Source: Nonomuraea harbinensis (GTDB lineage Bacteria > Actinomycetota > Actinomycetes > Streptosporangiales > Streptosporangiaceae). From it: a DNA stretch of 64,000 bases. The stretch covers positions 1-64,000 of the forward strand of contig NZ_JAHKRN010000039.1 in NCBI RefSeq assembly GCF_019396385.1, read 5' to 3'. This document shows, piece after piece, positions 51,694-62,052 of the stretch (its first letter is position 1; each line of letters opens with the position of its first letter). A program made the translations under genes and the position numbers. The notes under the pieces were generated by a model. That model did no database searches. It was not told the origin of the DNA and saw only the letters and a program-made list of their open reading frames with translations.

Positions 51694-52683
51694 ATGCTGA
51701 CGTGGGAAGCCACCGGGGTCGGGTCGCACCCGGGCGACGATCATCTAGAGGCGCTGCGGGTCGTGTTCGGGGAGGTGCCGGGGCTGCCCTACCTGCCGGA
51801 GCTGCCGGCGCGCGGGGTCGGCGCCGACCTGGTGGGGCGGACGGCGGGGCTGCTCGTCGACCTGCCCGTGGAGGTGCAGCCGTCCGGGTGGCGGCTGGCG
51901 GGGCGGCCGGGGCGCGACCACCAGCGGGCCGTCGACCATCTGCGGCGCGACCTCGACGGGCTGGAGGAGGTCGGCGACGGCTACGTGGGGCCGCTGAAGC
52001 TGCAGGTCTGCGGGCCGTGGACGCTGGCGGGCGCGATCGAGCTGCGTCACGGCGACAAGGTCCTGTCCGACCCGGGCGCGGTGCGCGACCTGGCCGCCTC
52101 CCTCGCGCAGGGCGTCGCCGACCACTGCGCCGAGGTGCGCCGGCGGATGCCCGGCGTCACCGACCTCGTGCTCCAGCTGGACGAGCCCGGCCTGCCCGGC
52201 GTGCTGAACGGCACGGTGCCGACCGCGTCCGGCTTCGGGCGGCTGCTCGCCGCCGAGGAGTGGCGGGTGGAGGAGTCGCTGCGCGCCTTCCCCGACGTGG
52301 TGGTCCACTGCTGCGCCCCTTCCGTGCCGTACGCGCTGCTGCGCCGGGCGGGGGTGCGGGCGGTGTCCACGGACGCGTCGCTGATCAGGCGCAGGGACGA
52401 GGAGCCGATCGGCGAGCTGGTCGAGGCCGGCGTCGGGCTGTTCCTCGGCGTGGTGCCCGCGACCGACACGCGGCTGCCCCGTTCCTCGGCGGTGGCCCGG
52501 CCCGCGCTGGAGTTGTGGCGGCGGCTCGGGTTCGCGCCGGAGGAGCTGGCCGGGAAGATCGTGCTCACGCCCGCCTGCGGGCTCGCCGGCGCCTCGCCCG
52601 GCTACGCCAGGTCGGCGCTGGCCGCCTGCCGGAAGGCCGCGCAGGTGATCAAGGACGACCCCGCGCGCGACCTCCAGGAGTGA
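51694..52683 (+). CDS. Cobalamin-independent methionine synthase-like protein
   Basis: 329 residues, matching only the C-terminal catalytic half of MetE (full length is about 750). Zinc ligands fit VVVHCCAPSVPYAL (His and Cys) and LTPACGLAGAS (Cys). TWEATGVGSHPG at the start and LVLQLDEPGLPG in the middle are typical of this short actinobacterial group, which always lies near mnmA and ligA. Lacking the N-terminal folate half, it may be a corrinoid- or folate-linked methyltransferase rather than a complete methionine synthase. ligA follows 52 nt later. Confidence 0.82.
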   Translation: MLTWEATGVGSHPGDDHLEALRVVFGEVPGLPYLPELPARGVGADLVGRTAGLLVDLPVEVQPSGWRLAGRPGRDHQRAVDHLRRDLDGLEEVGDGYVGPLKLQVCGPWTLAGAIELRHGDKVLSDPGAVRDLAASLAQGVADHCAEVRRRMPGVTDLVLQLDEPGLPGVLNGTVPTASGFGRLLAAEEWRVEESLRAFPDVVVHCCAPSVPYALLRRAGVRAVSTDASLIRRRDEEPIGELVEAGVGLFLGVVPATDTRLPRSSAVARPALELWRRLGFAPEELAGKIVLTPACGLAGASPGYARSALAACRKAAQVIKDDPARDLQE

Positions 52684-52735
52684 CGGTGCCGCGCGATACC
52701 GTTCGGCCAGGGGTGTTCGTACGGAAGGAGACGCC

Positions 52736-54916
52736 GTGAGCGAGCAGGGGGACATGCCAGCGGCGGCGCGGCAGCGGCATGCCGAGCTGAGCGAGCTGGT
52801 CGAGGAGGCGCGTTACCGCTACTACGTCGAAGACGCGCCGACGGTCAGCGACGCGCAGTTCGACACCTGGTTCAGCGAGCTGCTGGAGCTGGAGAAGGCC
52901 CATCCGGAGCTGCAGACGCCCGACTCGCCCACCCAGAAGGTCGGCGCGCCGGTCTCCGGCGAGTTCACCAAGGTCCACCACCTGGCCCGGATGGAGAGCC
53001 TCGACAACGTCTTCGACGCCGACGGCATGACCGGCTGGCTGACCAGGGCCGAGCGGCTGGCCGAAGGCGATCCCGGCCCCTACCTCTGCGAGCTGAAGAT
53101 CGACGGGCTGGCCATCGCGCTGGTCTACCGCGACGGCAGGCTGGAGCGCGGCGCCACCCGGGGCGACGGGCGGGTGGGCGACGACGTGACCGCCAACGTG
53201 CGCACGATCAGGGACATCCCGCACCGGCTCACCGGCGACGACGTCCCCAGCCTGGTCGAGGTGCGCGGCGAGGTCTACATCCCGGTCGACGACTTCAAGC
53301 TGCTCAACGAGCAGCTCGTGGAGGAGGGCAAGCCGCCGTTCGCCAACCCGCGCAACTCCGCCGCCGGCACGCTCAGGCAGAAGGACCCGCGCGTCACCGC
53401 CAAGCGGCCGCTGCGCATGCTCGTCCACGGCGTGGGCGTCTGGGAGGGCGCGGCGGAGCCGCGGTCGCAGTCGCAGGTCTACGAGCGGCTGCGCGGGTTC
53501 GGGCTGCCGGTGAGCGACCTCTACCGGGTCGTGGACGGGCTCGACGAGGTCAACGCCTACATCGAGCACTACCGCGAGCACCGTCACGACCCCGCTTACG
53601 AGATCGACGGCGTGGTCGTTAAGGTCGACCGGTTCCGCATCCAGCGCGAGCTGGGCTCCACCTCGCGGGCGCCGCGCTGGGCCATCGCCTACAAGTACCC
53701 GCCCCAGGAGGTCAACACCAAGCTGCTCGACATCCAGGTCGGCGTCGGGCGCACCGGCCGGGTGACGCCGTTCGGCGTGATGGAGCCGGTGGTGGTGTCC
53801 GGCTCGACGGTCAACCGGGCGACGCTCCACAACGCCGCCGTCGTCGAGAAGAAGGGCGTGCTCATCGGCGACACGGTGATCCTGCGCAAGGCCGGCGACG
53901 TCATCCCCGAGATCATCGGCCCGGTCACCGCGCTGCGCGACGGCTCCGAGAGGGCCTTCGCCATGCCCACCCACTGCCCGGAGTGCGGCACCGAGCTGGC
54001 CTACGAGCAGGAGGGCGACGCCGACCTGCGCTGCCCCAACGCCCGCGGCTGTCCCGCGCAGATCCGCGAGCGCCTCTACTTCGCCGCCCACCGCAACGCG
54101 CTCGACATCCGGGGCCTGGGTTACGTCGCCGCCACCGCGCTCAGCCAGCCGGTGCCGCCGCAGGAGCCGGTGGTCCGCACCGAGGCCGACCTGTTCGACC
54201 TCACGCTCGACCGGCTGGTGCCGATCAGGTCGGTGGTCCGCGACCAGGAGTCCGGCCTGCCGAAGATCGACCCGAAGACCGGCGAGGAGAAGGTCGTCTC
54301 GCTGTTCTCCAACGCCGACGGCAGGCCCAGCCAGGCCGCCCACCAGCTCATCGCCGAGCTCGACCGGGTCAAGCGGGAGGCGCCGCTCTGGCGGGTGCTG
54401 GTCGCGCTGTCGATCCGCCACGTCGGCCCGCCGACCGCGCAGAAGCTGGCCGCCGAGCTGCGCTCCGTCGACGCCGTCATGAACGCCACCGAGGAGGAGC
54501 TCGCCGCGGTCGAGGACATCGGCCCGCGGATGGCGGTCACCATCAAGGAGTGGTTCCAGGTCGGCTGGCACCGCGAGATCGTCGAGCGGTGGCGGCGCGC
54601 GGGCGTCCGCATGGAGGAGGAGGCCCCGGCCGTCTCCGAGCTGCCGCAGACGCTGGCGGGGCTCACGTTCGTGGTCACCGGCACGCTGGCCGGCCACACC
54701 CGCGACGAGGCGGGCGCGGAGCTGACCGCCAGGGGCGGCAAGGTGACCGGATCGGTGTCGAAGAAGACGTCGTTCCTGATCGCCGGCGAGAACGCCGGGT
54801 CCAAGTACGACAAGGCCGTCAGCCTCAAGATCCCCATTCTGACCGACGAAGGTTTCGCGACCCTGCTCGAACACGGGCCCGACGCCGCCGCGGAGCTGGC
54901 GGTCACGCCCGAATAG
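52736..54916 (+). CDS. ligA: NAD-dependent DNA ligase
   Basis: 726 residues. The Ia domain (RYRYYVEDAPTVSDAQFD) binds NMN, the adenylated lysine is in CELKIDGLAI, and the motifs LEVRGEVYIPVDDF-like (VEVRGEVY), FANPRNSAAGTLRQKDP and YEIDGVVVKVD follow. The zinc finger is CPECGTELAYEQEGDADLRCPN...CPAQ; then helix-hairpin-helix repeats and a BRCT domain (LTFVVTGTLAGHTRDEA...FLIAGENAGSKYDKA). The start GTG at 52736 follows GGAAGGAG. It is the essential replicative ligase. Confidence 0.96.
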   Translation: MSEQGDMPAAARQRHAELSELVEEARYRYYVEDAPTVSDAQFDTWFSELLELEKAHPELQTPDSPTQKVGAPVSGEFTKVHHLARMESLDNVFDADGMTGWLTRAERLAEGDPGPYLCELKIDGLAIALVYRDGRLERGATRGDGRVGDDVTANVRTIRDIPHRLTGDDVPSLVEVRGEVYIPVDDFKLLNEQLVEEGKPPFANPRNSAAGTLRQKDPRVTAKRPLRMLVHGVGVWEGAAEPRSQSQVYERLRGFGLPVSDLYRVVDGLDEVNAYIEHYREHRHDPAYEIDGVVVKVDRFRIQRELGSTSRAPRWAIAYKYPPQEVNTKLLDIQVGVGRTGRVTPFGVMEPVVVSGSTVNRATLHNAAVVEKKGVLIGDTVILRKAGDVIPEIIGPVTALRDGSERAFAMPTHCPECGTELAYEQEGDADLRCPNARGCPAQIRERLYFAAHRNALDIRGLGYVAATALSQPVPPQEPVVRTEADLFDLTLDRLVPIRSVVRDQESGLPKIDPKTGEEKVVSLFSNADGRPSQAAHQLIAELDRVKREAPLWRVLVALSIRHVGPPTAQKLAAELRSVDAVMNATEEELAAVEDIGPRMAVTIKEWFQVGWHREIVERWRRAGVRMEEEAPAVSELPQTLAGLTFVVTGTLAGHTRDEAGAELTARGGKVTGSVSKKTSFLIAGENAGSKYDKAVSLKIPILTDEGFATLLEHGPDAAAELAVTPE

Positions 54917-55045
54917 TGACGCTCGGGAAGTTTCTGTGAATACAGGGCGTTGACCAGGTAACTACGGAGGGTGGGTGCAGGCCGGGGAGGAGATGTGACG
55001 GAACGTACGCACTTGGCTGCGAGAAGTGGGTTATGGTCGTACCCT

Positions 55046-55066
55046 CCCATAGTGAACTAATGGGGG
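55046..55066 (+). promoter_or_regulatory. Hairpin over the ribosome binding site of the GGDEF/EAL gene
   Basis: CCCAT (55046-55050) can pair with ATGGG (55060-55064), extended by a G-U and a further C-G pair on the outside, around a 9-nt loop. The right arm includes the G-run that serves as ribosome binding site for ATG 55078, so folding would hide it. Translational control is possible but speculative. Confidence 0.3.
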
Positions 55067-55077
55067 TTTCGTTAACG

Positions 55078-57138
55078 ATGACTGACCCAACCGACACCCG
55101 CGACACCGGGCCGCGCGCCGGCACGCCCCTGTGGGCGTTCCTCGCGGGCGTCACCGTGATCGGCTTCACCGCGCTCCTCGTGGCCGTGCTGAGACTGGAC
55201 CCGGGCCCCTTGACGGAGCTCGTCCGCACGCCGCTGTTCTGGGTGCTCGCGGTGCTGGTCGTCCTGGGCGAGCTGCGGCCGGTCATGGTGTCCTCCGCCA
55301 CCGCGGTGGGCGGCACGTACCCCTCGGCCATGTTCACCTTCGCGGTCCTGCTCTACCTCGGTCTGCCCGTGGCCGTGCTCCTGCAGGCCGTGGCCGTCAT
55401 CGTCAACGGCATCGCCACCCGCAAGGCCTGGCACCGGGTGATGTTCAACATCGCCCAGTCGACGCTCGCGCTCACCGCCGCCGCCGTCGTGATCGGCGCG
55501 TTCGGCCACGCGCCGAACCCGGCCGTGCCGTGGGTGCCGACCGGCGACGCGCTGCCGGCCATCGCGCTGGCCGGGGTCGCCTACTTCGCCACCCGTGCCA
55601 GCCTCGTGTGCGGCGCCGTGGCGCTGCACGAACGCCGCTCCATCCTGCGGGTGCTGCGCGCCTCGATCGGGCCGCAGGCCCTGGTGTACGCCGGGCTGCT
55701 CGGGCTGGCCCCGCTGGTCGTCGTCGTGATGAACCACTCACCCGGGCTGGTGCCGCTGTTCGTGGCCCCGCTCGCGGCCGTCTACTTCACCGCCACGCTC
55801 TCCATGCGCCGCGACCACCAGGCGCTGCACGACGAGCTGACCGGGCTGCCCAACCGCAAGATGCTCATCGTCAGCACCGAGGAGGCGCTGGCCGAGGCCC
55901 GCCATGACGAGCGGGTCGGCCTGTTCCTCATCGACCTCGACCGGTTCAAGGAGGTCAACGACACGATGGGCCACCCGGTCGGCGACCGGCTGCTGCAACT
56001 CGTCGCCCACCGGCTCACCCACTCCGTGCGGCCCGGCGACGTGGTGGCCCGGCTCGGCGGCGACGAGTTCGCCGTGCTGCTGCCGTCCATCAGGGACGCC
56101 CACGCCGCCCGCGAGGTGGCCGCCCGGCTGCGGGCCGCGCTCACCGAGCCGGTGCGGCTCGAAGGCATGTCGTTCGACCTCGACGGCTCCGTCGGCATCG
56201 CCCTCTACCCCGACCACGCGCCCGACTTCGAGCTGCTGCTCCAGCGCGCCGACGTGGCGATGTACCTGGCCAAGGAGGGCCGCACCGGCGTCGAGATCTA
56301 CCAGCCGGACAAGGACCGCAACTCGCCCGAACGCCTCAACCTGCTGGGCGACCTGCGCCGCGCGCTCGACGGCCGCGAGCTGCGCCTGCACTACCAGCCG
56401 AAGATCGCCCTGGCCGGCGGCGCCGTCGACGGGGTCGAGGCGCTGCTGCGCTGGCACCACCCGGTCCACGGCGCCATCGGGCCGTCGGACTTCATCCCGC
56501 TGGCCGAGCAGTCCTACCTGATGCGCCAGCTCACCGCCTACGTCGTCGACGAGGCGCTGGAGCAGGCCGCCCGCTGGTGGCAGACCGGCCTGCGGGTGCA
56601 GATCTCGGTCAACATCTCCGCCCGCGACCTGCTCGGCCCCGCCCTGCCCGAGCAGCTCGAAGCCGGCCTGGCCAGGCACCGGCTGCCGCCGGCCGCGATC
56701 CAGCTGGAGGTCACCGAGCGCATCCTGACCGGCGACCAGGTCTACACCCAGGAGACCATCAAGGCGCTGGCCGCGCTCGGCGTGCCGCTCGCGCTCGACG
56801 ACTTCGGCACCGGCTACTCGTCGCTCATCCGGCTGCAGCGGCTGGCGATCTCCGAAGTGAAGATCGACTCCTCCTTCGTGCGCCGCATGGCCGACTCCGC
56901 CGACGACGACCGCATCGTCCGCTCCATCGTCGACCTGGTCCGCTCGTTCGGCCTGCGCTCCGTGGCGGAGGGCGTCGAGTCCGAGACGGTCGCGCTCCGC
57001 CTCGCCGAGATCGGCTGCGACCTGGGCCAGGGGTGGCTGTTCTGCGAGCCGATGCCGGCCGCCGACGCCACCGCCTGGCTCCGCGAGCGTCAGGAGCGCG
57101 AGTACGAGTACGGCGAGGAGTTCCCCCAGACCGTCTGA
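55078..57138 (+). CDS. Membrane GGDEF/EAL cyclic-di-GMP protein (RmdB-like)
   Basis: 686 residues. Eight hydrophobic segments (about 20-245) form a membrane sensor. The GGDEF domain (about 255-415) has FLIDLDRFKEVNDTMGH and an intact RLGGDEFAVLL. The EAL domain (about 430-670) has VEALLRWHHP, ISVNISARDL, IQLEVTER, LALDDFGTGYSSL, KIDSSFV and SVAEGVES, so both synthesis and hydrolysis of c-di-GMP look possible. Position right after ligA is the same as that of rmdB in Streptomyces coelicolor, whose product is a phosphodiesterase affecting development. ATG 55078 is preferred over 55033 or 55060 because of the G-run upstream. Confidence 0.9.
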   Translation: MTDPTDTRDTGPRAGTPLWAFLAGVTVIGFTALLVAVLRLDPGPLTELVRTPLFWVLAVLVVLGELRPVMVSSATAVGGTYPSAMFTFAVLLYLGLPVAVLLQAVAVIVNGIATRKAWHRVMFNIAQSTLALTAAAVVIGAFGHAPNPAVPWVPTGDALPAIALAGVAYFATRASLVCGAVALHERRSILRVLRASIGPQALVYAGLLGLAPLVVVVMNHSPGLVPLFVAPLAAVYFTATLSMRRDHQALHDELTGLPNRKMLIVSTEEALAEARHDERVGLFLIDLDRFKEVNDTMGHPVGDRLLQLVAHRLTHSVRPGDVVARLGGDEFAVLLPSIRDAHAAREVAARLRAALTEPVRLEGMSFDLDGSVGIALYPDHAPDFELLLQRADVAMYLAKEGRTGVEIYQPDKDRNSPERLNLLGDLRRALDGRELRLHYQPKIALAGGAVDGVEALLRWHHPVHGAIGPSDFIPLAEQSYLMRQLTAYVVDEALEQAARWWQTGLRVQISVNISARDLLGPALPEQLEAGLARHRLPPAAIQLEVTERILTGDQVYTQETIKALAALGVPLALDDFGTGYSSLIRLQRLAISEVKIDSSFVRRMADSADDDRIVRSIVDLVRSFGLRSVAEGVESETVALRLAEIGCDLGQGWLFCEPMPAADATAWLRERQEREYEYGEEFPQTV

Positions 57139-57247
57139 GGCGTCACGCCACTGGTGTTACCAGGTGGTTAAGGGTTCTGAGGCGATCCGTCAAGGCCCCT
57201 AGGATGTGAGTGTCCAAACTCCATCCACGAAACGGGTTCAACGACTC

Positions 57248-57543
57248 ATGTCCGCCATAACCCGCGACGAGGTCGCGCATCTGGCCCGGTTGTCCAGGCT
57301 GGCGCTCACCGACGACGAGCTCGACCACTACGCCACGCAGCTCGATGCCATCATCGAGTCGGTCGCGAAGGTGGCCGAGGTCGCCGCCGAGGACGTGCCG
57401 CCATCGTCGCACGCTCTGCCTCTGACCAACGTCTTCCGTCCCGATGAGGTGCGACAGTCCCTGACGCCCGAGCAGGCCCTGTCGGGCGCTCCCGCCGTCG
57501 AGGACGACCGCTTCCGGGTGCCGCGCATCCTCGGGGAGGAGGC

Positions 57544-57547
<4 letters not shown>
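57248..57547 (+). CDS. gatC: Asp/Glu-tRNA amidotransferase subunit C
   Basis: 99 residues from ATG 57248: MSAITRDEVAHLARLSRLALTDDELDHYATQL, then VAAEDVPPSSHALPLTNVFRPDEV, ending PRILGEE. It is the small stabilising subunit of the GatCAB complex that amidates misacylated Glu-tRNAGln and Asp-tRNAAsn. The frame is open upstream to 57206, but the family starts at MSAIT. Its stop overlaps the gatA start (ATGA). Confidence 0.95.
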
Positions 57548-59037
<1,490 letters not shown>

Positions 59038-59075
59038 GAGCTGGTTCGCATGCGATCTGAACGAAGGACCTCATC

Positions 59076-60581
59076 ATGACTGTCGAGACGGCCATGCCGT
59101 ACGACGAGGCGCTCGCTCGCTTCGAGCCCGTGCTCGGGCTGGAGACGCACGTCGAGCTGGGCACCGCGTCGAAGATGTTCTGCGGCTGCAAGACCACCTT
59201 CGGCGCGCCGCCCAACACGCAGGTGTGCCCGACCTGCCTGGCGCTGCCGGGGGCGCTGCCCGTGGCCAACGCCATGGCGATCGAGTCCACGATCAGGATC
59301 GGCCTGGCGCTCAACTGCTCGATCGCCGAGTGGTGCCGCATGGCTCGGAAGAACTACTTCTATCCGGACATGCCGAAGAACTACCAGATCTCCCAGTACG
59401 ACGAGCCGCTCTGCTTCGACGGCTACCTCGACGTGGAGGTCGACGGCGAGACCGTGCGGATCGAGATCGAGCGGGTCCACCTGGAGGAGGACACCGGCAA
59501 GTCGACCCACGTGGGCGGCGCCACCGGCCGCATCCACGGCGCCGACTACTCGATCGTCGACTACAACCGGGCCGGCATCCCGCTGGTCGAGATCGTCACC
59601 AAGCCGATCCCCGGCACCGACCGGCTCGCGCCCGAGGTGGCCAAGGCATACGTGACCGAGCTGCGCGAGATCATGCGCTCGCTGGGCGTCTCCGACGTGC
59701 GCATGGAGGAGGGCTCGCTGCGCTGCGACGTGAACGTCTCGCTCATGCCGCGCGGCTCGTCCGAGTGGGGCACCCGTACCGAGACCAAGAACGTCAACTC
59801 GCTGCGCAGCGTCGAGCGCGCGGTGCGCGGCGAGATCGAGCGGCAGGCCGCGATCCTCGCCGACGGCGGCCGGATCGTGCAGGAGACCCGTCACTTCCAC
59901 GAGGACACCGGCACCACCACGTCCGGCCGGTCCAAGGAGGAGGCGCAGGACTACCGCTACTTCCCCGAGCCCGACCTGGTGCCGATCGCGCCGGACCCGG
60001 CGTGGGTGGCGGAGCTCAAGGCGGGGCTGCCCGAGCTGCCGACGGTCAAGCGCAAGCGGCTGCAGGCCGAGTGGGGGCTGTCCGACCTCGACATGCGGGC
60101 CATGCACAACGCCGACGCCATCGACCTGGTGGAGGCCACGGTCGGGGCGGGCGCGCCCGCGGCCGACGCCCGCAAGTGGTGGATGGGCGAGCTGGCCCGC
60201 CGCGCCAACGAGACCGGCGTGGCGCTGGCCGACCTGCCGATCACGCCCGCGCAGGTGGCCAGGGTGACCGAGCTGGTCGCCTCCGGCGCGCTCAACGACA
60301 AGCTGGCCCGCGAGGTGCTGGAGGGCGTGCTCGGCGGCGAGGGCGCCCCCGACGAGGTGGTCGAGAAGCGCGGCCTGAAGATCGTCAACGACGAGGGCGA
60401 GCTGTCGGCGATGATCGACGAGGTCCTGGCGGGCAACGCCGACGCCGCCGAGAAGGTGCGCTCCGGCAAGATCGCGGCCGTCGGCGCGCTGGTCGGCGGC
60501 GTGATGAAGGCCAGCCGCGGCAAGGCCGACGCGGCCCGCGCCCGTCAGCTCATCCTGGAGAAGCTGGGCGTCTCCGAGTAG
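59076..60581 (+). CDS. gatB: Asp/Glu-tRNA amidotransferase subunit B
   Basis: 501 residues. The catalytic cradle holds FEPVLGLETHVELGTASKMFCGC, then CPTCLALPGALP, ARKNYFYPDMPKNYQISQYD and the GatB signature region around SVDYNRAGIPLVEIVT-like sequence (SIVDYNRAGIPLVEIV). The Cys pairs form the zinc site. The C-terminal tail domain (about 400-501, ending ARQLILEKLG) binds the tRNA elbow. GAAGGA precedes the ATG. A strong terminator follows. Confidence 0.97.
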   Translation: MTVETAMPYDEALARFEPVLGLETHVELGTASKMFCGCKTTFGAPPNTQVCPTCLALPGALPVANAMAIESTIRIGLALNCSIAEWCRMARKNYFYPDMPKNYQISQYDEPLCFDGYLDVEVDGETVRIEIERVHLEEDTGKSTHVGGATGRIHGADYSIVDYNRAGIPLVEIVTKPIPGTDRLAPEVAKAYVTELREIMRSLGVSDVRMEEGSLRCDVNVSLMPRGSSEWGTRTETKNVNSLRSVERAVRGEIERQAAILADGGRIVQETRHFHEDTGTTTSGRSKEEAQDYRYFPEPDLVPIAPDPAWVAELKAGLPELPTVKRKRLQAEWGLSDLDMRAMHNADAIDLVEATVGAGAPAADARKWWMGELARRANETGVALADLPITPAQVARVTELVASGALNDKLAREVLEGVLGGEGAPDEVVEKRGLKIVNDEGELSAMIDEVLAGNADAAEKVRSGKIAAVGALVGGVMKASRGKADAARARQLILEKLGVSE

Positions 60582-60583
60582 GT

Positions 60584-60622
60584 CCTAGGTCCCGCCCTCC
60601 GCGCGTGGGGGCGGGACCTAGG
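60584..60622 (+). terminator. Terminator after gatCAB
   Basis: CCTAGGTCCCGCCC (60584-60597) and GGGCGGGACCTAGG (60609-60622) form a perfect 14-bp stem with an 11-nt loop, 2 nt after the gatB stop. Confidence 0.92.
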
Positions 60623-60693
60623 CCGATCCGCGTACCCCGGCCTACGGCCGTGGCTGGAGGTTTTCCGCGAGGAGCGGATCTACCGTCTCCGGT

Positions 60694-62013
60694 ATGAAGA
60701 CATCTGCTCTGACCGCGGGCCTGGTGGCGATGGTGTCACTGGTGGCCTTCGAATATGTGGCGGTCGCGGTGGCGATGCCGGTGGTGGCGCGTGAGCTCGG
60801 CGGGTTCGAGCTCTACGGGCTGGCGTTCAGCAGCGCGCTGGCGGCCGGGGTGGTGGGCACGGTGCTCGGCGGCCGGTGGGCGGACGTGCGCGGGCCGCTC
60901 CCGCCGCTCTGGACCGGCGCGGCCGCGTTCATCGGCGGGCTGACGCTGGCGGGGCTGGCGCCGGCCATGGAGGTGCTGATCGCCGGGCGGCTGATCCAGG
61001 GGTTCGGCGGGGCGCTGGTGAACGTGGCGCTGTACGTGGTGGTGGCCCGGGTCTATCCCGAGGAGCTGCATCCCCGGGTGTTCTCGCTGTTCGCGACCGC
61101 GTGGGTGGTGCCGTCGATGGTGGGGCCGGCGATCGTCGGCGTGATCGTGGAGACGCTGGGCTGGCGGTGGGTGTTCCTGCTGGTGCCGTTCCTGACCGTG
61201 GCGGCCGGGCTGGTGCTGGCGCGCGGGCTGGCCGGGCAGCCGGTGCGCGGCGGTCAGGGCGCCCCGGCGCCGGGGCTCATGGGCAAGATCGCGTGGGCGG
61301 CGGTGACGGCCGTGGCGGCGGCCCTCATGCAGTACGGGAGCGACGGGCGGTTCGCGCTGCTGGCGATCGGGCTGGTGATCCTGGCGGTGGCGCTGCCGAG
61401 GCTGCTGCCCCCCGGGACGCTCAGGGCCGCCAGAGGGCTGCCGGCGGTGGTGGGGCTGCGCGGCCTGGCCACCGGGGCGTTCTTCGCGGCCGAGGTGATG
61501 GTGCCGCTCATGTTGCAGGAGGAGCGCGGCATGTCGCCGTTCACCGCCGGGATCGCGCTCACCGGTGGCGCGCTGACCTGGTCGCTCGCCTCCTGGCTGC
61601 AGGGGCGCGAGGTGTTCAGCCGGAGCACGAACCTGCGGCTGGGCTCGGTGGCGCTGTCGGTGGGCATCGTGGCGATGGGGGCCGTGACGTTCCCCGGGGT
61701 GCCGCTGGAGCTGGCCTATCCGGCCTGGATCGCGGCCGGGTTCGGGATGGGCCTGATCTACCCGACGCTGTCGGTGCTCACGCTGGAGCTGTCGGCCCCC
61801 GGCGAGGCCGGCGAGAACAGCGGGGCGCTGCACCTGGGGGAGTCGGTGTTCTCGGTGGTGGCGGTCGCCGTCACCTCCGCGCTGTTCATCGCGGCCGGCG
61901 GGGCCTACTGGACGGTGTTCACCGCGACCCTGGTCATAGCGGCGGCCGGGCTGCTGATCGTGCCCCGCGCCGTGCGGGCCGGAACCCCCGTCCCCGCGGC
62001 CGCGGCGGTCTGA
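60694..62013 (+). CDS. MFS transporter
   Basis: 439 residues and about 12-14 membrane helices, starting LTAGLVAMVSLVAFEYVAVAVAMPVVAREL. The motif VVGTVLGGRWADVRGPLP after helix 2 and LIAGRLIQGFGGALVNVALYVVVAR in helix 4 are typical of the drug/H+ antiporter branch. The substrate is unknown. It has no regulator beside it. The start ATG at 60694 lacks a strong ribosome binding site; GGAG at 60670-60673 is distant. Confidence 0.88.
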   Translation: MKTSALTAGLVAMVSLVAFEYVAVAVAMPVVARELGGFELYGLAFSSALAAGVVGTVLGGRWADVRGPLPPLWTGAAAFIGGLTLAGLAPAMEVLIAGRLIQGFGGALVNVALYVVVARVYPEELHPRVFSLFATAWVVPSMVGPAIVGVIVETLGWRWVFLLVPFLTVAAGLVLARGLAGQPVRGGQGAPAPGLMGKIAWAAVTAVAAALMQYGSDGRFALLAIGLVILAVALPRLLPPGTLRAARGLPAVVGLRGLATGAFFAAEVMVPLMLQEERGMSPFTAGIALTGGALTWSLASWLQGREVFSRSTNLRLGSVALSVGIVAMGAVTFPGVPLELAYPAWIAAGFGMGLIYPTLSVLTLELSAPGEAGENSGALHLGESVFSVVAVAVTSALFIAAGGAYWTVFTATLVIAAAGLLIVPRAVRAGTPVPAAAAV

Positions 62014-62019
62014 GACGGA

Positions 62020-62048
62020 CGCGGCCCCGGGTGGTGTCCGGGGCCGCG
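62020..62048. terminator. Bidirectional hairpin between MFS and tctA genes
   Basis: CGCGGCCCCGG (62020-62030) and CCGGGGCCGCG (62038-62048) form an 11-bp perfect stem with a 7-nt loop between two convergent genes. Confidence 0.88.
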
Positions 62049-62052
62049 CCGT

